Origin: Atriophallophorus winterbourni
Taxonomy: Eukaryota > Platyhelminthes > Trematoda > Plagiorchiida > Microphallidae
NCBI GenBank assembly: GCA_013407085.1
Contig: JACCGJ010001873.1
Coordinates: 1 to 64,000 of the forward strand
Direction of reading: 5' to 3'
Length of the DNA: 64,000 bases
Part shown: piece after piece, positions 61,770-64,000 of the stretch
Position numbering within the stretch: the first letter of the stretch is position 1
Layout: each line of letters begins with the position of its first letter
Program-made: the position numbers and the translations under genes
Notes under the pieces: model-generated
Seen by the model: the letters and a program-made list of their open reading frames with translations, nothing else
What the model was told of the DNA's origin: nothing
The model's database searches: none

Positions 61770-62985
61770 AGCAAATAGATATTTGTTGGTTGACCCGTCC
61801 TACCCAAAGTAACAGCCATGAATAAATAAATCTTCTCAATAAACAAATTTTATTACTTTGTGAGAAAGAACGCAGACGGCAGGCAATGAACTTATGAGTA
61901 ATTTCTAGTTCCTAGTCGACAGTAATTTTGATATGTGAAGGGTCAGCGTGCTCACATTAATAACATGATACGATCAGCCTTAGTTGGATTAGATCCAGGT
62001 TTACTGTAACTCTTGCTCGAAATAATGAATTCGATTGTCACTGTACTGCTGCTGTGTTTCGCCTAAACTATTCACTGCCACGTTTACCAGTATTGCTTAT
62101 CGTTAAATTCGTTTGATGTCTCAATTTCGTGCGATGGGGCTGTATTATTCATTGATAGATCTAAACAATTTTGTGTCAATGCTACAGATACTATATACAA
62201 GCTTTATCGGTTATTGAAATATATTGCTAAGGAACATCTAGGCAGGTTAGCAATATACTTATAAAGGTGAAAATGGATAAAAAAATAGGCAGCTCATGGA
62301 TACAATTTCTTCGAACTTAGAAGTTCTGTTTGTGAAACACTCTCAGATTCACATTTCCATCATATCAAATATGCAAATTAGTAGCATAAATTTCTAGAGA
62401 ACCACAGTCGTTCGACTTCGAAATTATTTATTATTGGATCAATTGATTGTTATAATTATTCAGAGAAAAGCTTAAAACTCTTTGAATTGTATGCATGGCT
62501 GGAGGATTCGGAATTTTGGAAATTAATACATTTGGGAACACAACATATAAAAATTGTTCTGATAAACATCTTTACTTCCATATTTCCCCTGTCATTGGCC
62601 TACATATAGAAATTATTAACGTGTAGCGTTTATTCCAGATTATTCATGAAATAAAAGTTAAATATATGATTCTGGTCGGTGTAGCAACAATGAACTAAGC
62701 GCTAGTTCCTAGAAAAGGATTTAAAACTTCCATTTTACTTTGTGATCGAATCCTCAACATTATTTTCAACGTAGGCATTATAATCAATACAAAACAAAAT
62801 TCTTATGTCAATCTCCATATACTTATTGGTTAGAATGTTATACTCTTGCATAGAGCTACCTTTGCAATGGCCAACAATTCCTCGTAATTAAGGATATGTT
62901 TGTCAAATGAATGAGCAATAAAAACGAAATTTAACTTGCACAACTATATCTTATTAAAGAAATCGACCCGATATAAACTCTTTAG
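61770..62985. other. Intergenic stretch, nothing recognised
   Basis: No supported feature. Confidence 0.5.
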
Positions 62986-62990
62986 CCAGC

Positions 62991-63127
62991 ATGGAAAATA
63001 ACGCAGACATTTCGGATTCTTCTATTTATAAAGCTGCTAAAATAGCTAGCCTGACTGACCTGGACTCCCTGGTTAAAAAAAGGATATTCAATTGCTTTAT
63101 AAAATGTACCATCTTGCAACCAAACTC
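62991..63127 (+). CDS. Candidate first coding exon, product unknown
   Basis: ATG at 62991 opens a frame of 45 codons plus two bases up to a consensus donor gtaagt at 63128-63133; unspliced, it would stop at once (TAA 63129-63131). The peptide begins MENNADISDSSIYKAAKIAS and continues LTDLDSLVKKR, hydrophilic and helix-like; no domain was recognised. A TATA-like gatataaac lies 20 bases upstream. A possible next exon starts after the cag at 63299-63301 and ends at a second gtaagt (63487), but its reading frame is unclear. Could be chance. Confidence 0.25.
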
Positions 63128-63639
63128 GTAAGTTGTTTCCAGAAACTATCGTACGAAGAACGATTGCAATAACTGAGTCTCCCCACCCACGCCCTACAAA
63201 GAAGCCTTCTGATTGATATGATAATTACGTACAAAATATTGCATACCCTATATTATCCTATAAAACTTTTATTCGAATACCGTTAATTGCAACATACACA
63301 GTCACTCAGCGACACTACAACTTCCCCATTCACGCATTACCTGTCGTCGATATTTTTATTTTGTACATGTCTGTTTCCTTTGGAATTTCCTTCTCGAAAC
63401 TATTGTTACCGCGTCGAAACATTCATTCGAAATTCGGACACGTATTTCTTACATAACGATCTGACGAAACCTGAGTATTGATTCATGGTAAGTATTCAAC
63501 TGCAATAAACGTGACATTACGTGATTATTTTTTATTTCTTTTTCATGAACGAATAATTACTATGATATGGTAATTATAAGGCTAATTTCTTTTTGTAATC
63601 AGAAATTCTTGAATCTTGAATCTTAAAAAGTCGCTTATT

Positions 63640-64000
63640 TCGAACGATGATTCATTGGAGTTGTTTGTAGTGGACCAACGAAAAATAGTCTAGCACTACA
63701 CACAAAAAGCAAAAATGGGAAGAAATCACTAAAAGTCCAAAGGAGCAATTGTCCAAATAAAGATCCAGAGAAATCCAACGATAGCAAAATAATCCACACA
63801 GGAAAAGTCCAAGAGATGATGGAATCCAAGGTGCAGAAGGCGCTGAAATGTTGGAGGTTCCGTTAATCACAATTCCGGCTCGTGGCGACCCACGCAAACT
63901 CCGCAACCGTGGAAGAAGACAAAGTCCCAGTTCGAAATTGTATTGACCGCCAAAAAGTATATTGTACAAGCATTGATACAGATGAAGTGTACATGGCCAA
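63640..64000 (+). other. Possible LTR end with primer-binding-like site
   Basis: TGGCGACCCACG at about 63880-63891 resembles the tRNA-Trp primer-binding sequence (TGGTGACCCCG) used by CsRn1-type gypsy elements. If real, the LTR would lie to its left and an element would run right, out of the window. No second LTR or gag frame is visible here. Confidence 0.25.

Overview
The window reads as nuclear DNA of a flatworm, most likely a trematode. It is AT-rich and intron-rich, and it carries non-LTR retrotransposons (CR1-like and RTE-like), Penelope-like elements, a Ty3/gypsy remnant and many hammerhead-ribozyme-bearing repeats. The species call is inference. No bacterial operons, rRNA, CRISPR array or convincing tRNA was seen. 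Nearly all open frames outside the two host genes are decayed transposon pieces or chance frames.

Two host genes are recognisable and they converge. On the plus strand, 883-3264 holds the last two coding exons of a divergent Notch-like receptor (intracellular part with ankyrin repeats); the rest of that gene lies left of the window. On the minus strand, from 52262 down to 21262, four exons form a cyclic-nucleotide-gated (CNG) channel: a six-segment pore exon, a C-linker exon, a cyclic-nucleotide-binding exon and a long C-terminal exon with a coiled coil. The junctions keep frame exactly (2958 nt, 985 codons plus stop) across introns of about 13.0, 0.4 and 14.6 kb. The channel lacks the pore glutamate of typical CNGA subunits.

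The rest is intergenic or intronic DNA full of repeats. 1-540: RTE-like endonuclease remnant. 4650-5130: RTE-like 3' tail. 6278-6640: fold-back hammerhead repeat. 6809-9720: nearly full-length decayed CR1-like LINE ending in a short microsatellite. 13810-14560: gypsy integrase remnant. 18930-20850: decayed RTE-like LINE fused to a hammerhead repeat. 23760-24240 and 40640-40895: CR1 3' ends. 42655-42990: tandem hammerhead repeat. 47560-49640: internally deleted CR1-like element (ORF1 plus RT tail). 53410-54650: Penelope-like element with a hammerhead-type terminal repeat. 58240-58660: CR1 tail. 60660-60940: LINE RT tail.

The most interesting structure is the set of hammerhead-like motifs in at least three sequence classes, seen as intact cores, in tandem, as a fold-back, and in several stages of decay. 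Ribozyme calls rest on hand-read base pairing; no folding, alignment or database search was run.
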